From: Spiribacter salinus M19-40
GTDB lineage: Bacteria > Pseudomonadota > Gammaproteobacteria > Nitrococcales > Nitrococcaceae
DNA length: 64,000 nucleotides
Direction of reading: 5' to 3'
NCBI RefSeq assembly: GCF_000319575.2
Contig: NC_021291.1
Coordinates: 1,644,501 to 1,708,500 of the forward strand
The notes beneath the pieces are model-generated. The model was given only the letters and a program-made list of their open reading frames with translations. It ran no database searches and was not told where the DNA came from. Both the position numbers and the translations under genes were made by a program. Below are positions 35,833 to 43,764 of this stretch, piece by piece. The first letter of the stretch is position 1. Each line of letters opens with the position of its first letter.

Positions 35833-37145
35833 GGTACCGCCATGGCCGCTTCAATCACGTCGGGGTCTTTTGGCACTGCCTCGGTCAGGTTTTCGTGGCC
35901 GGTGCGGGTAATCACGCAGTTATCCTCGATGCGCACGCCAATCCCCTGCCAGCGCGCATCCACCGGGCTGCCTGGCGGGATATAGAGCCCCGGCTCAACG
36001 GTGAGCACCATGCCGGGCTCAAGCTCGCGCCAATGGCCGTCCACCTTGTAATCCCCCACATCATGGACGTCCATGCCAAGCCAGTGCCCCGTGCGATGCA
36101 TGAAAAACGGCCGATAGGCGCCACGCTCGATCACGTCATCCAGATCGCCCTCGAGTAGCCCCAGATCGAGCAGACCCGCGGCAATGACGCGCGTGGCCGC
36201 CTCATGGCCTGCATTCCAGTGCGCACCGGGACGGACGTGTTCGAGGGCGGCGGCCTGGGCCGCCAGCACGATGTCATAGATCGCCCGTTGTTCCGCCGTG
36301 TACCGGCCATTAATGGGCAGCGTGCGGGTGATGTCCGCCGCGTAACCGCCGAGCTCCATGCCGGCGTCGATCAGAATCATCTCGCCATCCTGCAGCTCGG
36401 CGTCGTTCGCGATGTAGTGCAGCACGCAGGCGTTCGCCCCGCTGCCGGTAATCGTCGGATAGGCTGGCTCACCATTGTGGCGGCGGAAGTCATAGAGAAG
36501 CTCGGCCTCGATTTCGTATTCCTTGAGGCCCGGGCGCAGCACGCCGAGCAGCCGCTGGTGGGCAGCGGCGCTGATGCGCGCGGCCTCGCGCAGGCGGGCG
36601 ATCTCGGCCCGGGATTTAATCAGGCGCATTTCGTGGACGACATGCTCTAAGGAGACATATTCCAGCGGGGCCTTCACGCCCGCCCGCGCCCGGGCACGCA
36701 GGGCATTCACCCAGCCGATCAGGCGCTGGTCAAAATCCGGGTCCGCCCCCATGGCGCAGTAGAGCTGCTCTCGGCCCTCCATGAGCCCGGGGAGGATGTC
36801 GTCAATATCATCGATGGGGAAGGCATCATCCGCACCATAGTGCTCGACGGCCGCGGCCTGACCGATGGTGCGGCCCTCCCAGGTCTCGCGCTGGGGGTCA
36901 CGCTCTCGCGAGAACAACAGGTACTGGCCCTGCGGCCGACCCGGCACCAGCACGGCGACGGCATCCGGCTCGTTAAAGCCGGTGAGGTAGAGGAAGTCGC
37001 TGTCCTGGCGATAGGGGTGCTGCACATCCCGATTACGCGGGCGCTCCGGGGCAGCGGCGATCACCGCAATGCCATTGTCGCCCACATGTGCCATGAGGGT
37101 GTCGCGGCGCCGGGCGTGCTCAGCGGGCTCCATACGCGGCGTCAT
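35829..37145 (-). CDS. pepP: Xaa-Pro aminopeptidase P
   Basis: PepP removes N-terminal residues before proline. The 438-residue protein has an N-terminal creatinase-like domain (PYRQDSDFLYLTGFNEPDAV) and the pita-bread metallopeptidase domain. The metal ligands lie in ILIDAGMELGGYAADITRTLP, FFMHRTGHWLGMDVHDVG and the glutamates of GMVLTVEPGLYI and GVRIEDNCVIT. ATG 37145 overlaps the ygfB stop (TGATG); a GTG codon just before it is less likely. The ygfB-pepP-ubiH order is conserved in gammaproteobacteria. Confidence 0.95.
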   Translation of the reverse strand: MTPRMEPAEHARRRDTLMAHVGDNGIAVIAAAPERPRNRDVQHPYRQDSDFLYLTGFNEPDAVAVLVPGRPQGQYLLFSRERDPQRETWEGRTIGQAAAVEHYGADDAFPIDDIDDILPGLMEGREQLYCAMGADPDFDQRLIGWVNALRARARAGVKAPLEYVSLEHVVHEMRLIKSRAEIARLREAARISAAAHQRLLGVLRPGLKEYEIEAELLYDFRRHNGEPAYPTITGSGANACVLHYIANDAELQDGEMILIDAGMELGGYAADITRTLPINGRYTAEQRAIYDIVLAAQAAALEHVRPGAHWNAGHEAATRVIAAGLLDLGLLEGDLDDVIERGAYRPFFMHRTGHWLGMDVHDVGDYKVDGHWRELEPGMVLTVEPGLYIPPGSPVDARWQGIGVRIEDNCVITRTGHENLTEAVPKDPDVIEAAMAVP

Positions 37146-37738
37146 CACGGCACAAACTCCGACCCGGGCGCGGTGCCGCCATCCACGGGCTGACTGGAAG
37201 AAGGCAGCGCGGTGTGTTCGCGCACCAGCAGCGTCGCGGCCCGCAGGTATTCCACCAGCTCGGTGTAGGCGATCTCGCTGTCCTCGTCGCTCTCCGCGTC
37301 TGTATCAATGCGGGCGATCTCGGTCAGATCGTTCACCACTTCGTTGGCCTCGCGGGGCAGCTCGGCGGGGTCGTGACCGCCCGCCATTCCCAGCCCGAAC
37401 AAAAACCCCTCGCACCAGCGCCCGAGCGCCGTCGCCCGCTCCGGCAGATCGGCCTCGTCATCAGGCAGCAGGGGTTCAAACTCGAGACTGTCGTTCTCAA
37501 GTCGATCACGGGTGTCGTGGTAGAGCTGAGTCAGGGCCTCGAGCACCTCGCGGGCGGGCTCACCCTTGGGCGAGAGCCCCTCCAGGACCTGGGCGATCCA
37601 GCGGGCGGCCTCCGGCTCGTTGGGGCTGCAGAAAAGCCCGCAGAGCATGCCCTGGGCTTCGGCCGCTGAAACATTGGCATCGACCGCCGCCAGGGCCGCG
37701 GTGAGTTCGGTGTAGCGTTCAGGATCGTTCATGGGCAT
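37145..37738 (-). CDS. ygfB: YgfB/YecA family UPF0149 protein
   Basis: This 197-residue acidic helical protein has the UPF0149 phrases AEAQGMLCGLFCSPNEPEA, RATALGRWCEGFLFGLGMAGG and IAYTELVEYLRAATLLV. Its precise role is unknown; in Pseudomonas a YgfB protein affects expression of an amidase gene. It heads the ygfB-pepP-ubiH-gcvH run and is divergent from the zapB-like/zapA pair. Two ATGs (37738, 37732) are possible. A TAGAAT hexamer at 37739-37744 on this strand would put transcription near 37732, so a leaderless or very short-leader message is possible. Confidence 0.88.
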   Translation of the reverse strand: MPMNDPERYTELTAALAAVDANVSAAEAQGMLCGLFCSPNEPEAARWIAQVLEGLSPKGEPAREVLEALTQLYHDTRDRLENDSLEFEPLLPDDEADLPERATALGRWCEGFLFGLGMAGGHDPAELPREANEVVNDLTEIARIDTDAESDEDSEIAYTELVEYLRAATLLVREHTALPSSSQPVDGGTAPGSEFVP

Positions 37739-37741
37739 ATT

Positions 37742-37757
37742 CTAGCATTCGTGCTAG
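37742..37757. repeat. CTAGCA-TTCG-TGCTAG palindrome between ygfB and the zapB-like gene
   Basis: Perfect 6-bp arms flank a TTCG tetraloop, in the 49-nt divergent gap. It overlaps a possible ygfB -10 element and could be an operator or a very stable small hairpin. Confidence 0.35.
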
Positions 37758-37787
37758 GCTCCAGAGCATTCGACGGGGGCGCTTCAA

Positions 37788-38003
37788 GTGGTTGATTCGG
37801 TTACTGAACAGGTCATTCAGCTCGAGCAGCGGGTCGATCGGCTCATGCGGCTGTGCGATCAGTTGCGCGATGAAAACCGGGTATTGCTTAACGCCCAGGA
37901 ATCACTGAATGCCGAGCGGGCCGCGCTACTCGATAAGAACGAGACCGCGCGGGCGCGGCTAGAGGCAATGATCAGCCGTCTGAAAGCCCTGGAGCAGAGC
38001 TGA
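37788..38003 (+). CDS. ZapB-like coiled-coil protein (TIGR02449 type)
   Basis: This 71-residue protein is almost wholly a coiled coil (QVIQLEQRVDRLMRLCDQL, RARLEAMISRLKAL), typical of the small ZapB-like proteins encoded just upstream of zapA in gammaproteobacteria. It probably joins ZapA at the cell-division ring. The start is a GTG at 37788. Its stop overlaps the zapA ATG (TGATG), so the pair is co-translated. Confidence 0.85.
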   Translation: MVDSVTEQVIQLEQRVDRLMRLCDQLRDENRVLLNAQESLNAERAALLDKNETARARLEAMISRLKALEQS

Positions 38004-38314
38004 TGAGTGAGCCTGTCAAAGTCCACATCCTCGATCGCGAATTCATGGTGGCAGCGCCACCCGAAGAACGTGATGGCCTGCTCGCCTCGGCCCGGCAGCT
38101 CGATGCGCGTATGCGGGAAATCCGGGATGCCGGCAAGATCGTGGGCATTGATCGCATCGCCATCATGGCCGCGCTCAACCTGACCCACGAACTCCTCGAG
38201 GCGCAGCAAACCGTGGCGGGCAGTGGTGAGGTGCAGGGTCGGCTTGAGCAACTGGATCAGACCATCAGCGACTATCTCGACAGTGTCGACATCCCCGCAG
38301 AATTGCGGCGCTGA
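38003..38314 (+). CDS. zapA: Cell division protein ZapA
   Basis: ZapA cross-links FtsZ filaments at the division ring. The 103-residue protein has the N-terminal globular part VKVHILDREFMVAAPPEERDGL, then AARQLDARMREIR-like ASARQLDARMREIRDAG, IDRIAIMAALNLTHELL and a C-terminal coiled coil. It is followed at once by the 6S RNA gene and fau, the order also found in E. coli, which supports the assignment. Confidence 0.93.
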   Translation: MSEPVKVHILDREFMVAAPPEERDGLLASARQLDARMREIRDAGKIVGIDRIAIMAALNLTHELLEAQQTVAGSGEVQGRLEQLDQTISDYLDSVDIPAELRR

Positions 38315-38369
38315 TCACAGCCCGCCTGCGAAAGCGCTGGACGTGTCACGGTGCGGTATGCAGACTGTT

Positions 38370-38566
38370 CTAAGGTTACCTGCGGCGTTCGATGACGGGC
38401 ATTTTGCATTCTTGACCCTACAATCATGCGCCTCAGGGGAGACGTTGGTAGTGGTGCTGGTGTGCACGTCCGCCTCTGGCGGAAAGCCTAAGGCATCACT
38501 CGCCCTCCCCGACCTGAACCAGAGGGTTCAAGGGCGTTGTCCGAACGGCGCTGTGGGTAACCGCTA
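38370..38566 (+). ncRNA. ssrS: 6S RNA
   Basis: 6S RNA mimics an open promoter and holds sigma-70 RNA polymerase in stationary phase. The gap between zapA and fau is its conserved location. The 3' half contains GACCTGAACCAGAGGGTTCA followed by AGGG, close to the E. coli segment ACCTTGAACCAAGGGTTCA, and GTCCGCCTCTGGCGGAAAGC then CTAAGG, like E. coli GTCCGTCCGAGAAGCCTTAA. Closing arms GGTTACC (38374-38380) and GGTAACC (38556-38562), extended inward by CGTTCG/CGAACG, delimit about 190 nt. Exact ends are estimated. Read-through into fau is likely. Confidence 0.85.
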
Positions 38567-38581
38567 TTCATTCGCTCTGTC

Positions 38582-39220
38582 ATGACGCGCGAACCGCGCG
38601 ATCCCGCCACGGCCGCCCACAAACAAGCCCTGCGTCAGTCGCTGCGGGCCGCCCGCCGAGCTGTGCGCGGCCGTGCGGCAGCGCAGGCCGCCGCCGCTCT
38701 CACCTGGCGTGTTCAACACCTGCCTATCTGGCAACGCGCGCGCGTGGTGGGCCTGTTCCTCTCCGGCGATGGCGAGATCGAGACAACCGCGCTCATTCAC
38801 GCCGCCCATCAGGCAGGCAAGCACGTCGCCCTGCCGGTTATCCGGCCACCGCGGGGTCAGCGTGGACGGCGGGCCGTCCTTCAGCAGGGGGCGTTGGTGT
38901 TTCGTGACTACCAACCCGGCGATGCCCTCCGTCCGGGGTGGCTTGGCATTCCCGAACCCATCCGGACACACCGGCGGGTCATTCCACTCAATACACTCGA
39001 TCTGCTGTTGATGCCACTGGTCGGGTTCGATGACCAGGGTCATCGCCTGGGCATGGGCGGTGGCTTCTACGACCGCACATTGGCGGCGCGGACCCGGTTT
39101 CGCCGCCCGCGTCTGGTGGGCATTGCCCATGCCTGCCAGCAAGTGTCCGCGCTGCCTTCAGAGCCCTGGGATCAGCCGCTTGAGGCCTGTGTCACGGACC
39201 AGCGCACGCTCACGTGGTAG
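38582..39220 (+). CDS. fau: 5-formyltetrahydrofolate cyclo-ligase
   Basis: This enzyme (also ygfA) uses ATP to convert 5-formyl-THF to 5,10-methenyl-THF. The 212-residue protein has KQALRQSLRAARRAV at the start, FLSGDGEIETTALIHAA, and the ATP/Mg motif LVGFDDQGHRLGMGGGFYDRTL near residues 145-165, all diagnostic. It begins about 16 nt after the estimated 6S RNA end, as in E. coli, and is probably processed from the same transcript. Confidence 0.94.
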   Translation: MTREPRDPATAAHKQALRQSLRAARRAVRGRAAAQAAAALTWRVQHLPIWQRARVVGLFLSGDGEIETTALIHAAHQAGKHVALPVIRPPRGQRGRRAVLQQGALVFRDYQPGDALRPGWLGIPEPIRTHRRVIPLNTLDLLLMPLVGFDDQGHRLGMGGGFYDRTLAARTRFRRPRLVGIAHACQQVSALPSEPWDQPLEACVTDQRTLTW

Positions 39221-39265
39221 GCTGTCTCCCTAATTCAGCGTAGAAACACGGAGTTGGGCGGGGCG

Positions 39266-39736
39266 ATGGCATACTGGCTGATGAAATCCGAACCGGATGT
39301 CTACGGGATCGATCATCTGGCCGCCGAGCCTGATGGCGTTGAGCACTGGGATGGCATTCGTAACTATCAGGTCCGGAACATGTTTCGGGACCAGTTCCGC
39401 ATCGGCGACCAGGCGTTTTTCTATCACTCCAACACCAAGGTGCCGGGCATTGTTGGGGTCATGGAGGTCGTCAGTGAGGCCTATCCCGATCACACCGCCT
39501 TCGAACCCGGCAAGTACTACGACCCCAAAAGCGACCCGGACAATCCCCGCTGGCTCATGGTGGATGTCCGCTACCTGCGCCATACCCGCCGGGTGATCAC
39601 GCTCGCGGAACTCAAAGCCGATCCCGCACTCTCAGATATGGCCCTTGTGCGCCGCGGCAATCGCCTGTCCGTGATGCCGGTCACCAATGACCAATGGGCC
39701 CATATTCTCGAGATGGAGAAGCGGGATGCCGAATAA
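39266..39736 (+). CDS. EVE-domain protein (PUA-like)
   Basis: This 156-residue EVE-domain protein (YWLMKSEPDVYGIDHLAAEP, WDGIRNYQVRNMFRDQFRIGDQ, FFYHSNTKVPGIVGVMEV, KADPALSDMALVRRGNRLSVMPV) probably binds modified nucleobases in DNA or RNA, as other EVE proteins do. ATG 39266 is chosen over a TTG 12 nt upstream. The next gene starts 11 nt before its stop. A stand-alone EVE gene beside housekeeping genes is common in proteobacteria and gives no clear defence context. Confidence 0.9.
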   Translation: MAYWLMKSEPDVYGIDHLAAEPDGVEHWDGIRNYQVRNMFRDQFRIGDQAFFYHSNTKVPGIVGVMEVVSEAYPDHTAFEPGKYYDPKSDPDNPRWLMVDVRYLRHTRRVITLAELKADPALSDMALVRRGNRLSVMPVTNDQWAHILEMEKRDAE

Positions 39737-40667
39737 AGACAACACACCGGCGCGCCGCAGTCACCCGCTGAGCGCGCTGATCGACGCCATTCCTTTAACA
39801 GCGCTAATCGCCATCCTGGCACTGTGGTGGCTGGGCTGGCCAGGCATTGCCAATAGCGACGGCGAGACCCCACCCCTTGTGCCGGTGACAGCGAGCAGCG
39901 CCGCGCAGCTGGAGCGCACCTTCGAGCGTGCCGATTACGGCTGGCCGACACAGCAGGTACCACCCCTCACCTTGCAGGCCTTTCCGGCGGATCTCTCGAG
40001 TGTTGATGCGGATTTGCGTAAGTCGCTGTTCTTTCGTTCTGTATTGCCCATCGTGCTCGCTGAAAATGAGCGGATCCGTGATCAGCGCCAGCAGCTTTTC
40101 CAGGCCTTAGGCGAGGGGCTACCAGCCCAGCGGCGCATCAACATCATCAGCGATCTGGCCGAGGAATATGGCGTTGAGGGCGAGCCACTCGAGCCAGCAA
40201 CCTGGCAGGCGCTAAAAAAACGGGTGAACACCGTGCCCGTGGCGCTGGCGCTGGCGCAGGCTGCCAAGGAGAGCGGCTGGGGAACGTCCCGGTTCGCCCT
40301 CGAAGGCAACAACCTCTTTGGTGAGTGGACGTGGAAAGCGCGACTCGGGCTCGTTCCCGAAGACCGGGCCGAGGGAGCGAGCCATTATGTCCGGGTCTTC
40401 GATAACCTGCGTCATTCCGTGCGCAGTTACCTGAACAACCTGAACAGTCATGATGCCTATGGCCAGTTCCGCACGTTGCGAGCACAGGCTGGCGATTCCG
40501 GACAAGCGATGTCACCCGAGCTGATGACCGCCGGGCTCGAGAACTATTCAGAGCGGGGCTGGGCTTATGTCGAGGACATCCGCTTGATGATCCAGAGCGA
40601 ACGGCTTACCGAGGTGGCCGCTGGCGCGGAGTTGACGCTCGATCCCTCGCAGGTCGCGCTGCGCTGA
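39726..40667 (+). CDS. Bax-like glucosaminidase domain protein
   Basis: This 313-residue protein has one N-terminal membrane helix (ALIDAIPLTALIAILALWWLGWPG, broken by Pro). A periplasmic GH73/glucosaminidase-like domain follows, with VPVALALAQAAKESGWGTSRFALEGNNLFGEW read in parts; its Glu in AKESGWG is the likely catalytic residue. It also has RHSVRSYLNNLNSHDAYGQFR. It matches the Bax family of putative peptidoglycan hydrolases. ATG 39726 overlaps the EVE gene by 11 nt. Confidence 0.88.
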   Translation: MPNKDNTPARRSHPLSALIDAIPLTALIAILALWWLGWPGIANSDGETPPLVPVTASSAAQLERTFERADYGWPTQQVPPLTLQAFPADLSSVDADLRKSLFFRSVLPIVLAENERIRDQRQQLFQALGEGLPAQRRINIISDLAEEYGVEGEPLEPATWQALKKRVNTVPVALALAQAAKESGWGTSRFALEGNNLFGEWTWKARLGLVPEDRAEGASHYVRVFDNLRHSVRSYLNNLNSHDAYGQFRTLRAQAGDSGQAMSPELMTAGLENYSERGWAYVEDIRLMIQSERLTEVAAGAELTLDPSQVALR

Positions 40668-40686
40668 GCCGCTCGGCAAACGATGC

Positions 40687-42006
40687 TTAGGCAAGCGGCT
40701 TGATGAACACCTTCGAGCCGCGAGCCAGGTTGTAGAAGGACTGGCGTGAGACGGGCAGGTCATCCACCGTCCCGGGCTCAAACCCCTGCTCCTGAAACCA
40801 GTGTGCCGTGCGGGTTGTGAGGACGCAGAGGGTCTGATGGCCCGCTGCCTGAGCCGTCTGCTCGAGGCGCTGCAGCAGCGTCGCGCCACGATGCCCGCCG
40901 CGATAATCCGGATGGACCACCAGGCAGGCCAATTCCGCGACGCTGCTGTCCGGGATGGAATGCAAAGCCGCGCAACCAACGACCGTGCCCTCGCGATCCA
41001 TCACCATGAAATCCTCGATCTGATTCTCGAGCCGTTCGCGAGTGCGCTCGACCAACGTGCCGTCGCGCTCGAGCGGCGCAATCAATGACAGGATCCCGCC
41101 GATGTCATCCACCCGGGCGGTACGCAGTTGCTCGAATACCCGCGGCGCAACCAGCGTGCCGATGCCATCCCGGGTGAAGAGCTCACCCAGGATGGCCTCG
41201 TCCTCGCCGCGCGGCAGCAGGTGCGCCCGCGGCACACCACTGCGGCACGCCTCCACTGCCCGCTCAAGCTGATCAGCCACCGGCGGGCGCTCTGTCTCGA
41301 CGCCCGCAAGCCAGGCCGTGGCCTCCTCAATGGTGAGCTCGGCGATAAGGGCTTTGTGGGTGTCCATTACCCCTTCGCCCTCGTGCAGCATAATGAGCTT
41401 GTCGGCCTGAAGCGCCCGGGCGACGGCAACCGCCACATCTTCAGCGTACAAATTGAACTGCTCACCGGTAGGAGAGACGCCGAGCGGACTCACCTGAGCA
41501 ATGGCGCCCTCATCCAATCGTGCCACGATGGCCTCAGCGTCTACCCGCCGAACCTCTCCGGTGTGCTGGTAGTCAACCCCGTCACGGACACCCAACGGTC
41601 GGGCGGTGACAAAGTTGCCGGAGGCGAGCTGCAGGCGCAAACCGGCCATCGGGGAGTTGGCAAGGCCCATGGAGAACAGCGCCTCGAGCTCGAGGCGCAC
41701 GCACCCCACCGCATCCTGGACGCAGCGCAGTGCCTCGCCATCGGTCACTCGCAGGCCGTTTACGTAGCGGATCTCTGCGCCACGCTCATGGAGGCGCTGC
41801 TCGATCTGCGGACGGGCACCTGGCACAAGGACAAGGCGCACGCCAAGCCCACTCAACAGCGCCAGATCGTGGATCAGCCCAGCCCGCGTCTCACCAGAGA
41901 GCGCCTCGCCTCCGAAACTGACCACAAAGGTCTTGTCACGGTGCGCGTGAATGTAGGGGGTACTGTGCCGAAACCATTGCACGAGTCGGGTGAGTTCGTC
42001 GCTCAT
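40687..42006 (-). CDS. argA: N-acetylglutamate synthase (amino-acid N-acetyltransferase)
   Basis: ArgA acetylates glutamate in the first step of arginine synthesis. The 439-residue protein (E. coli 443) has an N-terminal amino-acid-kinase domain (VVSFGGEALSGETRAGLIHDLALL; SPLGVSPTGEQFNLYAEDVA). The C-terminal GNAT domain has CLVVHPDYRGGHRGATLLQRLEQTA, the acetyl-CoA loop. ATG 42006 is the natural start. Residues VMDTHKAL are written with a core copy of the repeated word at 41356-41366. The downstream intergenic space is short and it faces the Bax-like gene. Confidence 0.95.
   Translation of the reverse strand: MSDELTRLVQWFRHSTPYIHAHRDKTFVVSFGGEALSGETRAGLIHDLALLSGLGVRLVLVPGARPQIEQRLHERGAEIRYVNGLRVTDGEALRCVQDAVGCVRLELEALFSMGLANSPMAGLRLQLASGNFVTARPLGVRDGVDYQHTGEVRRVDAEAIVARLDEGAIAQVSPLGVSPTGEQFNLYAEDVAVAVARALQADKLIMLHEGEGVMDTHKALIAELTIEEATAWLAGVETERPPVADQLERAVEACRSGVPRAHLLPRGEDEAILGELFTRDGIGTLVAPRVFEQLRTARVDDIGGILSLIAPLERDGTLVERTRERLENQIEDFMVMDREGTVVGCAALHSIPDSSVAELACLVVHPDYRGGHRGATLLQRLEQTAQAAGHQTLCVLTTRTAHWFQEQGFEPGTVDDLPVSRQSFYNLARGSKVFIKPLA
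41356..41366 (+). repeat. GTGGGTGTCCA core copy (in argA)
   Basis: Exact 11-mer core; encodes Met-Asp-Thr-His on the argA strand. Confidence 0.75.
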
Positions 42007-42014
42007 CAGAAAGC

Positions 42015-42695
42015 CTACAGGTCGCCCCAACTACCGCCACGCCGGCGCCAGCGAATACGCGTGAGCCCGATGCCAAGCAACATGCCCGCGACGATCACGC
42101 CTGCACCGGCAATGAACCAGTCACGCCGGCCGCGATCGGTGATGCGCTCATTTTCTCGGCCGAGGTCCTGAACTTGGCGCTCCAAATCAACAACTTCCTT
42201 ACGCAGAGCCTGGTTCTCATCAGCGAGCTCCAGGCCCTCGCCGGCCTCCTGCAAACGCTGTCGCATGCGCGTGTTGACCTCATCGAGCTCAGCGCGCGTA
42301 GCGCGGAGTTCCTCAAGCCGGGTCTTGGCGTCATCAAGGGCCTCGCTCAGCTCGCGATTCTCCTGGCGGAGCGCCGCAGCTTCTTCAGTGGCCGCGGCCA
42401 ATTGCTCCGCCGCACCGGGCTCTGATTGCAGGTAGACATTCCGCACCCACCCCTCATCGCCGAAAGCACGCACCCGCGTCCAGGTTTCGCTGCGCTCCAG
42501 GACTTCCAGCTCCGAACCGGAGCGCAGCAACCGGACAATCCGATAATCGTTCCCCTGGCCACTGCGCAACGTGATCTCAAGCTCATCCGTGACGTAGGCC
42601 GTGGTCTGCGCGGACGCGAGGTTTTGGACACCCACACTTCCGATCACCCCGGCCAATAAAACGGCCCCAACCGCGCCTGCTAAACGCTGCACCAA
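42015..42695 (-). CDS. SH3-domain and coiled-coil membrane protein (TIGR04211/YgiM type)
   Basis: This 226-residue protein has a signal-like N-terminus (LAGAVGAVLLAGVIGSVGVQ to about residue 30), a bacterial SH3 domain (YVTDELEITLRSGQGNDYRIV ... DEGWVRNVYL, about 33-92, in pieces), a long coiled coil (about 95-190) and a C-terminal membrane helix (WFIAGAGVIVAGMLLGIGL) with a basic tail. This is the YgiM/TIGR04211 layout. Function is unknown; an envelope role is assumed. The signal peptide residues VGVQ come from a core repeat copy at 42625-42635, in a frame different from LDTH. Confidence 0.88.
   Translation of the reverse strand: MVQRLAGAVGAVLLAGVIGSVGVQNLASAQTTAYVTDELEITLRSGQGNDYRIVRLLRSGSELEVLERSETWTRVRAFGDEGWVRNVYLQSEPGAAEQLAAATEEAAALRQENRELSEALDDAKTRLEELRATRAELDEVNTRMRQRLQEAGEGLELADENQALRKEVVDLERQVQDLGRENERITDRGRRDWFIAGAGVIVAGMLLGIGLTRIRWRRRGGSWGDL
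42625..42635 (-). repeat. GTGGGTGTCCA core copy (in SH3 protein signal peptide)
   Basis: Exact 11-mer on the minus strand; encodes Val-Gly-Val-Gln, not LDTH. Confidence 0.75.
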
Positions 42696-42758
42696 TGAAC
42701 TCCCTGAATAACAACCACTTTCGCGCTATTTCGGCAGTCTAGCGGAAGCCCCTGATTG

Positions 42759-42813
42759 TGGACACCCACGTTTCGAAGAAACCGCAGTCCAAGGCAAACC
42801 GTGGGTGTCCAGT
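42759..42813. repeat. Inverted pair of the repeat between SH3 gene and lgt
   Basis: TGGACACCCACG (42759-42770) and CGTGGGTGTCCA (42800-42811, extended to the full 13-mer at 42813) form a perfect 12-bp dyad with a 29-nt loop. It sits between divergent genes, where a terminator is not expected. No T-run follows on either strand. Confidence 0.8.
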
Positions 42814-42832
42814 CTCTCAGGATTGCTGCAGA

Positions 42833-43627
42833 ATGCCGGCCATGTTGCGTTATCCGGACATTGACCCGATCGCTCTCTCACTCGGTCCACTGGATATTTA
42901 CTGGTACGGGGTGATGTATGGCGTGGGCTTCGGGCTCGCCTGGTGGCTCGGCCGGTTGCGGGCACGGCGTGCCGATACGCCCATCGCTGCGGTGCAAATG
43001 GACGACCTTCTGCTCTATGGCGCCATCGGCGTCATTGTCGGCGGCCGGATGGGTTATGCGCTTTTCTACAGCGAGGGACAGCTACTCGCTGATCCGCTGT
43101 CGATCCTGCGCGTCTGGGAAGGGGGCATGGCATTCCATGGGGGTTTGTTGGGCGTCATTCTGGCCATGTGGCTCTACGCCAAACGCCATCAAATCCGCCC
43201 GTTAGCGCTCGGCGACTTCATCGCCCCGCTGATCCCGCCAGGGCTTGCCGCCGGGCGGTTGGGCAACTTCATCAACGGTGAGCTCTGGGGTGCGCCCACA
43301 CAACTGCCCTGGGGCATGGTCTTCCCGCCGCTGGGGCCAGAGCCGCGCCATCCCTCACAGCTCTATCAGCTGGCGCTGGAAGGCGTTGTCCTTTTTGTCG
43401 TGGTCTGGTGGTTTTCACGTCGGCCCCGGCCGGCGGGTGCCGTTACCGGGCTGTTCCTCACAGGCTATGGCGTAGCCCGCTTCCTGGTGGAGTTCGTACG
43501 TCTCCCAGACCCCCACATCGGCTACTTGGCGGGGGGCTGGCTCACCATGGGTCAGGCGCTCTCCGCCCCGATGATCATCGCGGGCGCCATCCTCATGACC
43601 TGGGCCCTGCGCCGACCGACAGCCTAA
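42833..43627 (+). CDS. lgt: Prolipoprotein diacylglyceryl transferase
   Basis: Lgt attaches diacylglycerol to the lipobox cysteine of prolipoproteins. The protein of about 264 residues has about seven membrane segments. Signatures are the start [26 protein letters not shown]-like [10 protein letters not shown], the HGG region [11 protein letters not shown], the Lgt signature [15 protein letters not shown] and [14 protein letters not shown]. Two ATGs, 42833 and 42842, are possible; AGGA at 42819-42822 favours the first. The lgt-thyA-folA order is the familiar gammaproteobacterial one. Inverted repeat pairs flank the gene on both sides. Confidence 0.96.
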   Translation: MPAMLRYPDIDPIALSLGPLDIYWYGVMYGVGFGLAWWLGRLRARRADTPIAAVQMDDLLLYGAIGVIVGGRMGYALFYSEGQLLADPLSILRVWEGGMAFHGGLLGVILAMWLYAKRHQIRPLALGDFIAPLIPPGLAAGRLGNFINGELWGAPTQLPWGMVFPPLGPEPRHPSQLYQLALEGVVLFVVVWWFSRRPRPAGAVTGLFLTGYGVARFLVEFVRLPDPHIGYLAGGWLTMGQALSAPMIIAGAILMTWALRRPTA

Positions 43628-43659
43628 CGCGACAACCGAGCCAGACCAGCGCCAGTACA

Positions 43660-43702
43660 GGACACCCACCAACAGATCGGATAGGATTCGTGGGTGTCCA
43701 GT
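43660..43702. repeat. Inverted pair of the repeat between lgt and thyA
   Basis: GGACACCCAC (43660-43669) and GTGGGTGTCC (43690-43699, full 13-mer to 43702) form a perfect 10-bp dyad with a 20-nt loop, 33 nt after the lgt stop. It could fold as a hairpin in the lgt-thyA transcript; there is no T-run after it. Confidence 0.8.
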
Positions 43703-43764
43703 ATTGGGCATCCATGTTTCTTTCAAAACTGACCAATCATCGACTTCAGGAACCCGACGCGACC

